Below, piece after piece: positions 28,101-43,100 of a DNA stretch of 64,000 nucleotides (position 1 is the first letter of the stretch; every line of letters starts with the position of its first letter). The position numbers were made by a program, and so were the translations under genes. Source of the DNA: Promerops cafer (Eukaryota; Chordata; Aves; Passeriformes; Nectariniidae); the NCBI GenBank assembly GCA_013398275.1, contig VZSE01010764.1, positions 231,769 through 295,768 of the forward strand, in the 5' to 3' direction. A model generated the notes under the pieces. The model saw only the letters and a program-made list of their open reading frames with translations. It did not search any database and was not told the DNA's origin.

Positions 28101-31100
28101 TGGTCTGTGTGGAAAATGTCCTGTCCAGAGCATAACACAGAGTCCACAGTAGAACTCTCAGAATCTCAGACTGGCTCCTTCTCTCTGTCCAGGCACCACA
28201 TCTTTTCTTGACCCAAATTGTTTCCCCTTCACTAGCTCTGATGTATTATTCATGTTATTTCAATGTAGTTTTACTTTTGATAAAGGAATGGGATTTCCTC
28301 ATTTGACTGTAAACATGGTGAGAAAAAGCTTTTAGGACATTATTCCAGCCCTGGTTTAGCTGTAACCAGCTGAAATATAAATATCAAAACCTCCTTGTCC
28401 TGTCATTAGAGATTAAGAAAAAGCATTATGAAGAAGTAAGACTGTGCTTGGTTTGTGCCACAAATGAAACAGAAGCTTCATTTAATTTTTTGTACATTTA
28501 CACATAACAGTGTTAAAAAACACACGGAATCTTGCAGTGGAGAAAAATGGCTTTAACGTTAGAAAGACCAAGTAGGAATTGGTGCTGGAACAGAAGAAAA
28601 GATGTACATTTACTAAGGGAATCTGTGACATATAAAGCATAACACTAATCTCTGGCAGTTCTTTTCCGTTTGATGGCACTAACATTTCTATAATTAAGAG
28701 CAATGGTATTATTTAGAGGGAAACTGTGTTATAAACCATTCTTTTTTTAATTGAACAGCTGTAATTTCTACCAATGGAGCAAACTATATTATAAGAAAAT
28801 GATTATTAGTTTAAAATGCAAAGTTAAATGAATGCAAAATTAACAAACAGATGGTGAAGAATTATTGTGCTTTATTTTACTCCTGGGTAAAAGGGCTCAT
28901 GCAGGATTGTAAAAATGTCATCACACTTCGTAAACCTGAAAGCAAACAGAATTTGCAGTTGTGCACATCTGTTTTGGGACACTGCTAGAGGGTTAGAAGA
29001 ATCAATGTTGTTTTCAAATAAGGGTATTCATCAAAAGGATATCATTTACTTAACAGTTATGGCTTCTGCTAAGCATCAGACTTAATGTTCTGTGGAATTC
29101 ATTACAAAATTTGGCAGCTCTTTTCTTCACAAGCTACTGAGGCAGCATTCTGCAAAACTGAAACAAACAGCCCCTTCTTACCCTCACCTCCCTGAAGCCC
29201 AGAACAACAGTTGAATAACCTGCTTCAATGTTTGACCAGTAATTTTAGGGTTTTAAATTCTGCGTCAAGATGTTGCACTTCACAATGCTTGCCCGAGGAA
29301 TACCAGTGAAGGAACAGGATGGAAAGACATGGGGCTTATTTATTTATTTCAGTGGCTAGTGAGTTACAGAATTATATAATGTTTGGGAATACTGTGTCTT
29401 GGGAGAAGCAATGGGACAAATACATGTAAGTGACTAATTTAGTCAAATTGGAAAAAAAGCTAAAAGCCCCAGCCAGATAAAACATGTCAAGTTTTTATTA
29501 GGAAAGAAATGATATTAATGTTCAAGCTGGTAGTTTCAAAGTATGCCACCTAATTGCTTTGTTTGAGCTCAATTTACAGAAATTAGTGAACTGAAGATGT
29601 AGGATTTTGTTTACGATGACTTTGTGCCATTTGGAGAGTGCAATTTAGGAACAGCCAAGGAAATAGGAATTATGAACAATAAGGTACTGATTGCAGTCAG
29701 TGGGGAAGGAATACTAAGGAGGTTCTCACTAATGAGGAAGGTATTAAAGGCAGGAAATTCTTGCATTTTTTATGTCTCTACATAATCCGGAGTTTTCTTG
29801 TCACTCCATCCCTTCTATTACCTTGTAAATTATATGTATCATTGAGTGTATATAGTGACTTTGGCTGGCATTAACTTTCTGTTAAATCAGGGTAATGTAT
29901 CTACAAAACCTTTTGTAAAAGAGTGCATTATTAAGACAATAAAATGAAAACACAAAGTAAGGCCATGTCAGAAGACTGGTTGTCTGCACACAATTAACAT
30001 CCTTTGCACACAATTAATGTCTTTTGTGCCTAGGCCTGATTATGCATCTTTAATTGTATGGTCACATGCAGAACAGTTGTGTCTAGTTCAGTCCATAGGA
30101 AGGACATTGCTGTCTTAGTATAAACATCTTCAGTATTACATTTTTTCATTATTGTTTAGTGTGTAGGTATGTAGACTATGCAGATACTGCTGAAAATAAA
30201 GAATTCCTCATTTCTGCTTGAGTTTTTCTAAAATGTTTTTACTATAACGAACATGTGAATAACGTGCCTGTAAATTTTTTTAAATAGCAGATTTATATGG
30301 CCTTTTTATGTATCTTGGGCTACATTTTCCCCCAGAGAAGTTGAATTTATTTATATCTGCTAATTTGGATGGCAAATTGAAAGAGTTTCAAAAATACCCA
30401 GACTTAGTTAAAACGGTTGCACTGATATTGTAGTTCTTCACTCTGTTGCAGTTGGGAGTGCACAATCTGTGTAGAAATTAAAGCTGAATTTTTACAGGGC
30501 AAAGAAAACTCCAGGCTTCTAACAGTAAGATTAAGAACTAAAATAAAATAAGAAAAAATTTACTTAGTGCCCTGCCCAGTACTATCAAGGAGTTTCATGG
30601 AAGAAATGAAACTACCACTCTTTTGCAGGCCATTGCTCTGTTGCTGTAATTAAGTGCTTTTCTTCTCCCACAAGCCATCCACAACCTTTTCCAGTATTTC
30701 CTTTTTTTTTCTTCTGTAAATTAAGCACAGTCTTACAGGTAACAGGTTTCTTTAATGCAGTGACTCCTCTTAAAAGATCTATTTTATGCATAAAATCCAT
30801 GTTTGATCTGTAATCTCCTTGTGTTTTAATGCACACAGATATGTACATGTGTGCATGTCTGCCCGTTCCTTTATCTGTCTCCATGTGTCTGTGTTGCTTT
30901 GTATTTGTCTCCCTGTATCATTTCCTTTTGTCAGGGAGAAAAAGGAAAAGGCAGACCTCTCAAACTGCAGGTTTAAAGCCTTTGTGGCTACGTAAGAGTG
31001 CTGCTATTTGAGCTGGCTGGGTGATAGTGATACAGCACTAGGTGTCAGAGAACAGTGTACTTCTCCTCCTTGTAATCTTCATCCAGTTTCAATTGCCTCA

Positions 31101-34100
31101 GACTTTTGACTTTTTGTTCAAGTTGGTATTTTTAGGCACTTCCACTCCTCATCTTTCCTTAACATTTCTCATCCCTTTTGCCTGGGTTCTTTCTGAGATC
31201 CATTCCGTCACCATTTCCTGAGTCTTAGCACCTGAGTTCCCTTAAGGTCTTTATCCAATTTGAGTGCCCAGGTTTGATTAATTGGCCCTTCAAGTGCTAC
31301 CCCTGCCCCTCCTCAGCTTCCATCTCCATCCATGATTTCTCATCCCAGTCTCATCAGATTCACTCACACAGTGATCCCTTTTGTCTCTTTGCTCCTTACT
31401 TGTCCATCTGTGTGTGTACTGGATACTCCTATTCCCCAGATGATTAAGTGACAGTAGTACCAGGATCCTTAGGGATGTCTGCTTTCCATTGCAGTGGCTT
31501 TTTGTGCTTAGGCTTAGAGTATTTATTACAGACTTCCTCCCTCTGATCCTTGTCAGACTGAAGGAATCTTTGCAGGGGGTACATGATGTCCAGTCAGTGC
31601 TGGAAATTGGAGAGGATTGGCCATGATCAATGAGGGAAGGTTTTTCTGTGATTTTTCACTGACAAACTTTTGGAAGTGTTCTACATTAAAAAAAAAAAAA
31701 AAAAAGGAGATAGTTTTCTCAAGCTTGGTCACATCTGGATAGATATGCAGGGAAAGGGCAGAAGTTGCATCCCCCACACTAAAACTCGTGACAAATTGCA
31801 AATCCCATGAATGAGGTTGTTTTTAAGATGAGCAAAATGTTTTTGTTAATGACTTTTCTGTTCTCAGAAATGGCTGGAAAGTTTTGTCTAAGTGTTCCAA
31901 AAATATATAAGAGAATTTAGAGATGTGTTATGAGGAGTTTAGCCCAACTTTATATTGTTCAGAAAACTTGTACAAATAGAAGAGGATTTATATGAAAGTA
32001 TTTTTAAACAGTCTCCATTAACATCCCTTCTTTGATAGTGCTGTGCTGACAAAAACTTTGGTGTGGAATTGGCTGTGGTACCAGTAGAGAACTTGTGTCA
32101 ACTTAGGACAGCTCAAGACTGTCATCTAAATTTTTACCTCCCTGTGGATATGCCTGCCTGTGAGCTGTGTTCCAGTTTCAGCTGCAGGCCATGGAGATCT
32201 GGCCAGTATTGTCAGTGGAGCCTGAAAATGCTAACCCACTGTTTGCCCAACTGAATTGCCATGAAGTAAATTCCAAAAAATAGAATAGTAATGAAATGGA
32301 ATAAAATGACTAAGCCTTATTAAGTATAATGAAGTTTGGATGTCCTCATCAAGCCTTGTGTTGTTTGGAAGCACAGTGTGACTGTATGAGCAGTAAATTC
32401 TCCTTTTACTTTAAATGCCTTTATAAATGTACTTATGATGTAACCTGTAGAATGCTTGAGCTACTTCAGAATGCCTATATTTGATTTAGAAGTTTAGGAG
32501 CTGTGCTGGATTGGACAGAAAGTTGACTTAGTCCCAGTATGTTCTGCAGTGACCAGTAACAGATGCCTAGAGACGATCATTAAACAACAAGCATGTAGCA
32601 ATGTTTCCCTCAATTATTTTTTCTCAAGCCTCCAACAATTTGTGGCTCAGCCCGTGCTCTGCCAACACAAAGAAATGTCTATACACACTTCTTAAGACCT
32701 TCTGAGCATGAATCAAATGGAACTGGCACAATAGTCTGTTTTCTGAGCCTGCCAAAAAGCAGCCTCAAACCAAAGCTGATGATTTTTGTTCTTGCCTTGT
32801 TTGTCCTGGAGTTGCTGATGCTGAAGCCTAATAACCACAGTTTAAATTACATTAAACATTATTGACCTCCTTGTTGTTGACAGTCTAACTAAACAACAGG
32901 CTCATGCGTGCTCTTCTGCCACGGTGGATGCTAGATGGGAATTAAGGGAGTAGCTGTTTGTTAGCTGTGGAAAAGCTTAGCCTCACTCAAAACATTTACA
33001 TTATCCTAACTCTTGCAGAAAGCGAGGAGGTGATAAAAAAAAACCCCTTTTTCCTCATGAAAGTGTGAAAAAAGAAGCAAAGGCAGAGTCTGTGAGGGAA
33101 ATCACATGCAGCAGTTATTCCATGAGCTTATGTAATGATGAGGAGAACACAGCTCTAAGGCACCCAAACCCTTCCATGGAGCTTCTGAATAGACAGGATT
33201 TGGGAACATTTCAGGTTATATGAGGAAGAATTTGTGTGCCATAAAGTCTGTATGTTTTCTTCTACCTGTTTCAGGTTTCAAATAAAAAATGGTATCTTAC
33301 CTAGCAAACTTGATTCTTGCAAGTTTTTAACCTATTCACCACTATTACAAAAAACATCCCTCCAAAGCTTGAATGCTTCTTTCTCTGAATTCTTAAATGC
33401 CTTAATATCAATACAATTTATTTAATGTACTTTTTAAATGAAAGTGAAAAAGAGAGGCAGCTGGTACAAATAAGAAACAAAGTAGTGGCTTGTGGAGAGC
33501 CTGAAATTTCCACACTTAAAGGGTCTTTTGCTTTTTGCTTGATTGCATATGTTGAGTCACTCTGTTAAGGTTTGAGAATGAAGAATAACTGATCTCTGAT
33601 TGACTTGCTTGTTATAAATTGAAGTAATTTCCAAATTTGTGACATGAGTAATATAAAATTAAAAAACTAGAAGGTAATTTCCAGTACTCCTGGAAAGGTG
33701 TTCTGTTTAGTACTTCTAATCAGTAGTTCAGTGGAAAACCATTAGTTGTTTTTATGTTGCCATCTTACTGCATTGTGCTCTTTAGTGCTTTATGGTACTT
33801 AAACCAGTGTATTTGACATGAGAGGTGCTAATGGTCTTTAGTGTCTGCAAGCAATATAAAGCTTTTTCTAGATAATGGAGTAACCAATGAAGATTGTCAG
33901 AACCACCAGAGAACATACTTCATTAATCACTGTTTATATAAAAATTTCTTCGTACTCTCATTAATGACAGGTTTTTAAGGTCCAGTTCTCTTCAGTCACA
34001 GGTTTATGTGACAGCATTTCCCTATAGCTAAACTGTTTGAAATTTGCTCTTACAGGTAATACATTAAATTGTTTAACCAGTGACAGATGGCTTGTGTGTA

Positions 34101-37100
34101 TTTTTGGTGCACTATCATAAAATTAGAATTCCTTATTGTTCTCATAGGTTGTGTCACCTGATCTTTTTTAAAGAAAAAGTTATAATCAGTGAAAAACTTG
34201 TCATGTTGCTTAAGAATGTTTTGCAGTTCACAGTGCTAATATTTAGGTTTAGGACACTAACCAAGTTGCAAAGTACTTACTCAAAGATTGTATTTTAGCC
34301 TTTCTTTAATATCTGCCTTCAAACGGTCATTACTTGTCTGGTTGCTGAGACAGTAATACTATAAAGTAATTCCAAGGGCAATAAAATAGTGATAAAACAT
34401 GACCCCTGATTGGTTCTTGGTACTTGTGAATGAACTCTTAGGTTGTCTTACAGGCATTTTTATAATTTGAACTTGCACGGGATTTTGGAATACTCTAAAG
34501 TATGGAGCAGCAGAAAGGTTAGAAATATGTAAACGAAAAGCTGCTGCTCTTGTCACCATTTTCCACTTTGGCCATCTGTTTCCAGTAAAGCCAGTAGGAT
34601 TTGTAACATCAGCTGAGCTGAACAAGGCAGAATTAACATTTTTGTTTAGCTGGTTTTGGTGCAATTACAGTTGTAGCAAGGGCATATGAGTTTTTGTCTT
34701 CCTGGGAGTCTTCTGTGTGGTTTCTGCCACTCATATTTCATGGAGGATGTTCTCCCATAGAGCTAGAATACAGAAAAGGTGATTGATCAGGTTTTGTTTT
34801 CTGTTAGTTCACTTAGTTCTTCCTCTTCACTGTATTTGTACAACAGTGTAATATCAGAGCCAATGGGATTAGTAAATGAAGGGAATTTTAAAATTAAATT
34901 CTAAAGATGGCATAGTTTTTGCTTTTAAAAATCAGTTCCTTTTCTGTCTGAAAAAGCAGACGTAAAAAAAAAAAAGTCAAAATTGCCAGCTAGAAAGAGG
35001 AGTGGGTAGTTTTAAATTATGGAAATCACAGTAATAAGAAATAGCACAAGTAGGGATGGACTCAGAGCTTTCTTACAATGGACAAGTGTACAAGGAACTT
35101 GCTGAAGGGAACAGTTGGTAACCACTGAAGGACTTTCTGAGTAGGAAAATAGTCTACTGGCTCTGCTTTAGTTTATTTCCTTGAGTGTACTATGAATAAG
35201 TAATAAACTATCTCTCCAGCTTTCTGACACCTTGTAAAGTTAGATGTTTTTTCCTGTAGAACAGGAATGTAAAATTATTTGATCCATAAACAAAACAGTG
35301 TTTGTCTTGCCTTGACAGCTTAGCATTTTCCAATACCTGCCCTTCAAATGCTCAGATTCAGCTTCTACCCCTTCCCATAACACCTTATTTTGTGCTCATA
35401 CTAATGAAACTGGAGACTCCACACTGTCCCTGGCTCTTGTACGGTCCTCATATGGGCATGCATCTCATGGGCAGTGTGATTTATTGCTTCATTCCAGCTC
35501 CTGCTGTCAGGATTCCATATTTTAGCAGTAGTAAAGTAGTATTCGTTACTGATTTTATTTAGCAGAGCTTTCAGTATTTTTGTTTAATTGAATACATTTC
35601 TGCTGTTCTTTTGGGGTCATAGCATGGGGCCTGGCTTCAGAGGAGTGTTGGCTTCTCGTGCTGGAAAAGTAACTCTTCTCACCAACATCTGCTGCCAAAA
35701 AAATCCCTTTGGGCATTAGTTTCTTCAGACTGCTTTATCTCTCTTACAAATTCAGCAAATGTTGATATTCTGTGCTTTTTATTTGCTTCAGATGATACAT
35801 ACCACATTGTTTTCAAAGTGTGTTTCACTTATCTGCCAAATGCTTTTCATTGCCAGTGCAGTTTAGCAGATGGGTTTGAAGGGTTCAATTACATGTAACT
35901 TGGTCTTCCATTTTTCTTCCAGCATCTTTATGTGGTTCCTTAAACCAACATCAACATTTTTCAAGGTTTTTTAGTAATCCTGTAGTTTGCTCATTTTCAA
36001 TAATTTCTTCATTTAGTCATAGAGCATTTGGGAAAAGTTACATTCTGATTTTGTAGTTGCTATGTACCATGGTTGGTTGGTGATTTTGAAAAACAGATGT
36101 GGTATTTGAAAATGCCATTTATATTGCTATTTTATTCCATGGTTCCCAGCTTTTAATAAACGTTGGATTATTTAAGTGCTTACAGTTCTTTCATAATTTT
36201 CTTTCCTGATTAAATAGTTAGTAAGGGTCAATGATGGCATCCAGCAAAGTCTTGTTGAATACTTTCTTGAGGGATACATTCTGGACCTTAGCTCCTCCCA
36301 AGTTCCCCTTTCTATTTTTTTCTGTACTGAGTAAGATCTTTAAAAAAAGTGTGGCCTGTAAGAGTTGTGTTTTAGCTAAACCTTGTCAATCTCCATAGGT
36401 TTTCAGAACACTGAGGACAAAATAGGGCAATGGTTGTGCATGGCTCAGTGTGGAGCTGCAGTTCTTGAAGTAGGAGGCTTTGGGCTGTATTTTCATGGTT
36501 TTACATCTAAGTTCAGGATTTACCTTGTGCAGCATCCTCAGCAAGTGTTCATTGAAGGTGTTGTTTCCTAAAAGGAGTTTCTTGCGGGACTTTGGTCTTG
36601 TTGGCAGTCCATAAATGTAATTACCATTGCTGCTGCCTTGCCCTCCTTCAGGAGCTCCATGTTATTATTTGCTTATCTTGTTCCTCCTCTCCTCTGCATT
36701 TCAGCTGGTAAAGTAACAGGATGCACCTTTCCCATACTGTCAGGAGGTGTTAGACATGGGTGGAGGTGAGATGTCCTGCACATCAGAGGACAGACTAAGC
36801 ATCATAGCCCACAGACTTGGCAGTAGCTCGCCTTGGTGATCCCCTTTAATTTCTGTGCCAGAGCGTTTTCTCTCTTTACACTGCAGTTCTGTTTAGCATA
36901 CACTAATATTTTTTCTGTCTCTTGTCCATGAGTTGTGGTGCAGGCAGATATGTTTCTGAAGATGTTCATTTCATCTGGTTTTAAAGAATATCAAGGTAGC
37001 TGTTGACACAGGCAGCTTTGTGATTTGTATTTCCATATGGACTGGTTTGGATATCTGTGGACTTGTAGCAGCACTATTTCATGCCTAATTTCATACCAGG

Positions 37101-40100
37101 CTTTGAAACAGAGAAGAATTATGGTAATAAATATTGTCTGTATTCTAAGAATTAAGGAGATGCAGTACATAACTTTTCTTTGATTTGGTTTATGTTCATA
37201 TTTGGATGTTATTTGGCACTTCAGCTAGTAATCAAACACACCAGTGTTAGTGTTGTATTTTTATTGTGAAAAATGAGAGTCCCTGAGCTCAGTTGTTGCT
37301 GTATATTATGCATGCCTTCCTGTGAGCCACTGACCTGTTTTTTCTTAAGTTTACGCAGAATCTTAGAGTGCTGTGCCTTAAAAAGTATTGTTGCCTTGGT
37401 GAAAAAGTGCAAAAGGATGTTATAGTGCTTCAGGGACTGTAATGAATCCAAGAAAGAAAAAAGACTGATTAACTGAATCAGAAAGGTGTGGATGATTTTT
37501 TACAAGCAGACTGATAAACTCTGCTCTCTCTTGACTGGAGAACTGGAGGATCATTGCATCGTTCTTTCTGAGAAATTCTTTTTCTGGTGTCTAATAATAA
37601 TTGTGCTTATTTATGACTTCTCAAAGTTTGGTGGTGATATTTGTGTAGTCTTGAAAGGCAAGATGAGAATAAAGTGCAAGGTTATGTAATGCATTATCAT
37701 CCCAGAGAGAATTGTGTAATGCCAGTAAGATTTTTGGGAGAACATAATACTTGAGTTCCATTTGCATTTCTGATTACAGTGTCTGTGGTTTTACATTACA
37801 GCTTACAGAGCCATGTGGTTTTTAGTCATAACCTATTGACAACATGGTGTCATCTGCCTTTATTTTCAGAATAAGTCTCCAAGCCCCATTACTGAAAGCA
37901 TAGCTCAAGTCAGATAACATAGGATGAAAATGCTTTTCTGTGACAAGAAGAATCTTAGTCGTCAGAGTGCATTTAGAGTGGGTTTCATTAAACATTTTAA
38001 GTAAAGATTTGGGAGTGCCTCTGGAAGACACTACCCACTAGTTTCCTTCTCAGTATTCACTGTCTCCTACTGGCCAAGGTGTTCATCTGCTAAATGAAGG
38101 AGGGGAACAGATCTGGCTAAAAAATTGCAAGAAAAAGGAATTTTTTAATGACTTACTCTCTTTGTTTTTCAGCGATGTGCATTTTGTAAGCACCTTGGAG
38201 CCACTATCAAATGCTGTGAAGAGAAATGTACCCAGATGTACCATTACCCCTGTGCTGCTGGAGCAGGCACATTTCAGGATTTCAGTAACTTGTCCCTCCT
38301 TTGTCCAGACCACATTGATCAGGCTCCTGAAAGATGTAAGTACGCAGTGTTCAAATGACACAGTTAGTACCGGGTTTTATGAAAACTGCACTGTCATAGG
38401 ATCAGCTTAAGAATGCATTTGTTTAGATGCACTGTCACAGTCACGTACCCAAGAATTCATGTGTGTTCAGGGATAGAAAAGATGTGAGTTCATACTCTTC
38501 TGTTTTTAAAGACCAGCAGTTCTGCACAGCAAAGTATTTTTCTTTTAATGACAGAACAAGGAAGAGGTGTACTGGTAAGGCTTATCTTCTGTCAGGTTTT
38601 AGTTCAAATTGATAGACTTGCTTGTCCTAACTCAAGTTAGAGCAACCTTCTTGCAAACACTTCAGCTAAATAATAGATTTAGGTCTGTTAGGAGCTTTAT
38701 TTTGTACTTGTTCCACAGATGAGTTGGTTCTGAAGCTCTCAGCTTTATCTTGAGGAGAATAAAACTTTCTTTTGTAAGACTTCATTAAGGTTTAAAATGA
38801 ATGTACTTTTGTTATGAGAAGATTAGTTGAGAAAACTGAATTAAAGTCATAGCTATTAAATATATTAATTAAATTTGAGTGTCATAAGAATGATCAAGTT
38901 TTGTATGCCTAAGAACTACTGAGTAATTTTTTGGGTTCATCGAATTGTTTGTAATTTTGAACAAAATAATTATTGAAAAAATTAATTCTTTTTAGCAAAG
39001 GAAGAAGCAAATTGTGCAGTGTGCGACAGCCCTGGAGACCTCTTAGATCAACTTTTTTGTACTACCTGTGGCCAGCACTACCATGGGATGTGTCTGGACA
39101 TTCAAGTCACACCTTTAAAAAGAGCAGGTTGGCAGTGTCCTGATTGCAAAGTGTGCCAGAACTGCAAGTAAGTGAGACTTACAGGACATGGAGGAGGATG
39201 GTGTGAGATTTATGTGCTGTGATTTTGAAATGCATATTTCATTAAGTGTTTGGGTTTTTTTCCAAAAAGTGTAGATTATTTGCCCATCTTATCTGTTATG
39301 ATGCTATATTAAGTAGCTGAGCAAACCCTTGTATTGGAAACTTTGTTCTAAAAGAGCTGAGCTGAAAGTCCTGTGTGTTTTACCCCCAGAGTTACCATTA
39401 TATTGGCAGGTTCTGGAAAGCAGCATAATATTCTGATTTTTTTCCTCCTTTTATACAGGAGGATTTTTCTCAAATTTACCAAATAAATAGTTTTAATGTA
39501 GTGCCTTCACAGTCTGAGAGCCTGTGCTTTTTTTACTCAGCTGACAGTTCAGTTGTGCCTGTACCTACACACTGGGCAGGTCTCCTACACTAGGCCCTCT
39601 CATATAATTTCTTTCACAGGCAGATAAATAGTCATTATGAAAACAAAACCGTGGCTTAGTTGAGCAAAGAAACAAAGTGACATGAGTGGCCCTGATTGAG
39701 TAGTTGCACCAGGCGAAGACAGAGATAATGAAACTTAATTGCTGTGTCACTGTAAGGGTTCTCTTACAAAGTTCTGACTGCTTGTGGGCTTGTTCTCTTA
39801 CAACTTAATCTGATGGGCACTGCAGGGTTCTTTCGCTTGCTTCTTTTTTTTAAAGGACTTACTGAAAAAGAAATAAGAGTTTTGTTCAGCTTGAGTCCGA
39901 TCAGCTGGGACAGTATGAAGGAAAAAAACCCACTCTACTGCCTTATGTATCTGATCAGTCAGTGCTTTCCTGTTTTCCAAGCAGAACACTTGGTATTTGC
40001 TAGCATTCACTCAACCCACTTCAAAAAAAGGGTGTTCCTTGATCAGACACAGCAGATAGCAGATCTCAGCAATGAAGCTAGAATAAAGAAGCACGTTCTA

Positions 40101-43100
40101 AAAAGTCTTCCTGAAAATGTACTGGGTAATTACAGCATGTGCTAGCAAATCTTCTCTTTAGTGGAGAAGTAGAGAAAATGTGCTGTGTTCACACCCAGTC
40201 CATGGGACCACGTGAGCCATGAGTTCTGGGGGAACTGGTGGAACTATCCATCATATCTGAGAAGTTTTGGCAGTCTGGTGAAGTTCCCACTGATTGGAAA
40301 AAGAGAAACAGACCCCGTTTTTACAAAGGGAAATAAGGAAGACCTGGGGAACCACAGGCCAGTCAGTCTCATCTCCCTGCCTACCCAAGATCATGGAGCA
40401 GATCCTCTTGGAAACTGTGCTGAGACACATGGGACATAAGGAATTGATGGTGACAGACACCATTGACTTCACTGAGGGCAGACAGTGCCTGAAAAATTAG
40501 GTGACTGCTGTGATGGGGTTACAGAGTTTGTGGAGGAAGAGCAGCTGATGTCACCTGCCTAGGTCACCTGCCTGTCACCTAACTGATGTCACCTTTGCAC
40601 ACTGGACTTGTGCAAAGTGTTTAGCACTGTCCAACACACTGTCCTTGCCTCTAAACTAGAGAGAAATGGATGACAGATGGAATGCTTTGTGGATTCAGGA
40701 GTTGAGGTCAAGGACTCAGGTGGAGACCAGAGATGAGTGTTGTTCTTCAGGGGTCAGAATTGGGACTGGTGCTGTTACAAACATCTTTGTTACGACGTGG
40801 GCAGTGGGGTTGAGTGCACTCTCAAAGTTTGCCAGCAACACCAAGCTGTGTGGGACAGTTGATGCTGAAGAGAAGGGACACCATCCAGAGGGACCTGGGC
40901 AGGCTGGAGAGGTGGGGCTGTGTGAACTTCATGAACTTCAGCACAGCCAAGTGCAATGTTCTGCACCTGGATTGGGGCAATCCCAAGCACAGGCTGGGCA
41001 GAGGGGCACTCAGAACAGGTTGCCCGGAGAAGCTGTGAATGCCTCACCCTGGAAGCGTTCAAGGCCAGCTGAATGGGCTTGGAGCAACCTGGTGTAGGGG
41101 GAGGTGTTGCTGCTCATAGAACTGGATGGTCTTTAAGGTCCCTTCCAACCCAAACCATTCTTTCATTCTTTAATTACTTAATGCAGTACAGCAGGTTTTC
41201 ACCATTATTGGAAGAACAGCATTTTAAGCATATCTTCATGCAAAGAGAGGGACTTTTAAAATACCAGGTCTCCCAACTAATGAGGTAGTATCTAGCATGT
41301 ATAATGCCATATACTGCAGGGCGTTATCTAGGCAAATCTTGTTGCATGTTTACTTACTGAATTAATTTATTTAAACTAAGGCAGAACACAATGCCTTTAG
41401 ATGTTACCAAACTATTTGTCTTGTTCTCAGCAAATATATTTTATCACTGGAATCTGTGGTGGAGCTGTGTAATACATCATTGTAGAAAAATTGAAATCTC
41501 TTCCTTTAATGTTTGTTTTGCTCTTGCAGTCATATTGTCTGATGTAGGAGCTCCGATAGTCAGACTTGATGGCTCCTTTTTTCCTTTGGAAAAATTACAG
41601 TCAGACCACAGAAACAAGTAAAATTGGATGTTCTCTTCAGAAAGAAATAAAATGTATATTGCAGATTTTGAACTGATTTCAGTACAGAAAGGCCATTAAA
41701 TCTGTCTGCACATGTGTAAGTGAAAGTGGGGCAATACCTAGTATTCAGAATGGTTGCACAGGCTCAGCTCTTGGTGAATAAACATAGTGGATGGCACTCG
41801 TATTTAAAAATGAATTTGAAGGCATTGTCTCTGGAGATATTTGTAAGTAGTGTTTGTATATTTTTATGTGCACACCTGTGTCTTCCTGTTTAGGCTTTTC
41901 TTGAAACAGATATTTTGTTGCTGCTTATTGAAGTAATTTTTGATCACTTGTTACTTTCCTTAGACACTCTGGGGAAGACAACAAGATGCTGGTGTGTGAT
42001 ACATGCGACAAAGGCTACCACACTTTCTGTCTACAACCAGTTATGGATGCCGTACCAACAAATGGTTGGAAATGTAAAGTAAGTGGAAAGGTTTCAGAGT
42101 AACTTCTGGTCATTTATAAGAGCCCAGACTTTGTTATCCACACTGTGCTGTTCCAGGTGTATTGTGGATTGCTGTTGCTGTGTAATATAATTTGTAATTT
42201 CTGAAGGAATCCCACTTGGATGTAAATCCTGTGGCTCTACAGCTGCTCCATGGGGGGAGCTGTCAGTGCTGTGGCTGAAGCAGCCTATGTAGGACAGTAG
42301 ATCAGCATCCATGGGGAAAAAAGACATGTAGGATCCAGGTGCAGTGGATAACCTGCAGTTAATAACAGCTGCTCTCCTGATACAATGGGAACAAAAATGG
42401 AAACTCAAAGCTGTATAGTAGTATATGCAATCTATACTTGAAATCTCTTTATATTCAACTCCTCCTTGCTTACCAAAACAGTTCTGCAGCTCCTTTACAT
42501 TTGAGGAAGACAGAATGAATTGGTTGTTTTATCAATAACTTTGTAAGTAATTGCAGTGGGAAATCCTTGTATATGAGATGTATGTAATGTTAAATCAGTT
42601 TGTGGCAGGCATAAGATAACTGAGAGTAGCAATAAAAATGTTTGATCTCATAAGAAATACTCCTTTTAAGTCAGGGAGTAGTGTCAGGAAACTTCTTGCT
42701 GTTGTGCAGGTTATTCATGCTCTGCTATCAGATCTTGGATAACTTTTTGTGTTATTGAGGACAAAAGCTATTAAATTTAATTCAAAACAGGAAAATGTCA
42801 GTTAATGGCAGTTCTATCACATTGTGAAATATGATAATTAACTACTAAATTCTTGTGATCTCTAGAACTGTAGAGTATGTGCTGAGTGTGGCACACGAAC
42901 AAGTTGTCAGTGGCACCATAATTGTTTGGTATGTGACAGTTGTTACCAACAGCAAGACAACTTATCTTGTCCTTTCTGTGAAAAACTGTGCCTCCAAGAC
43001 TTCCAGAAAGATATGTTGCATTGTCACATGTGCAAAAGGTAAGTATCCAGCTTTTGTTAATTTGTACTAAAATGCATAAAGCTTATGATGAGCTGTGTGA

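Larger units (their letters stand above)
15508..38172 (+). other. Very large KMT2C intron (22.7 kb)
   Basis: The intron starts GTGAGT and ends TTTGTTTTTCAG. Apart from the inverted CR1 pair at 21.6-22.0 kb, the 20-bp tandem duplication near 30 kb and a poly-A run at 31.69 kb, I recognise no transposon, RNA gene or conserved coding segment. It is AT-rich, with many chance open frames of 60-160 codons on both strands (the longest at 18097-18582). None resembles a protein I know. Distal regulatory elements or an unannotated non-coding RNA could be present, but cannot be shown from sequence alone. Confidence 0.88.
39168..41963 (+). other. KMT2C intron containing a CR1 LINE with an RT remnant
   Basis: A 2.8 kb intron starting GTAAGT and ending TTACTTTCCTTAG. 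A degenerate CR1 copy occupies about 40195-41172; the sequence on either side is AT-rich and shows nothing else. Confidence 0.9.

Noticed and set aside
40666..41097. 143-codon plus-strand open frame
   Set aside because: It lies in the decayed CR1 ORF2 and 3' region and mixes frames of it; covered by the mobile element entry.
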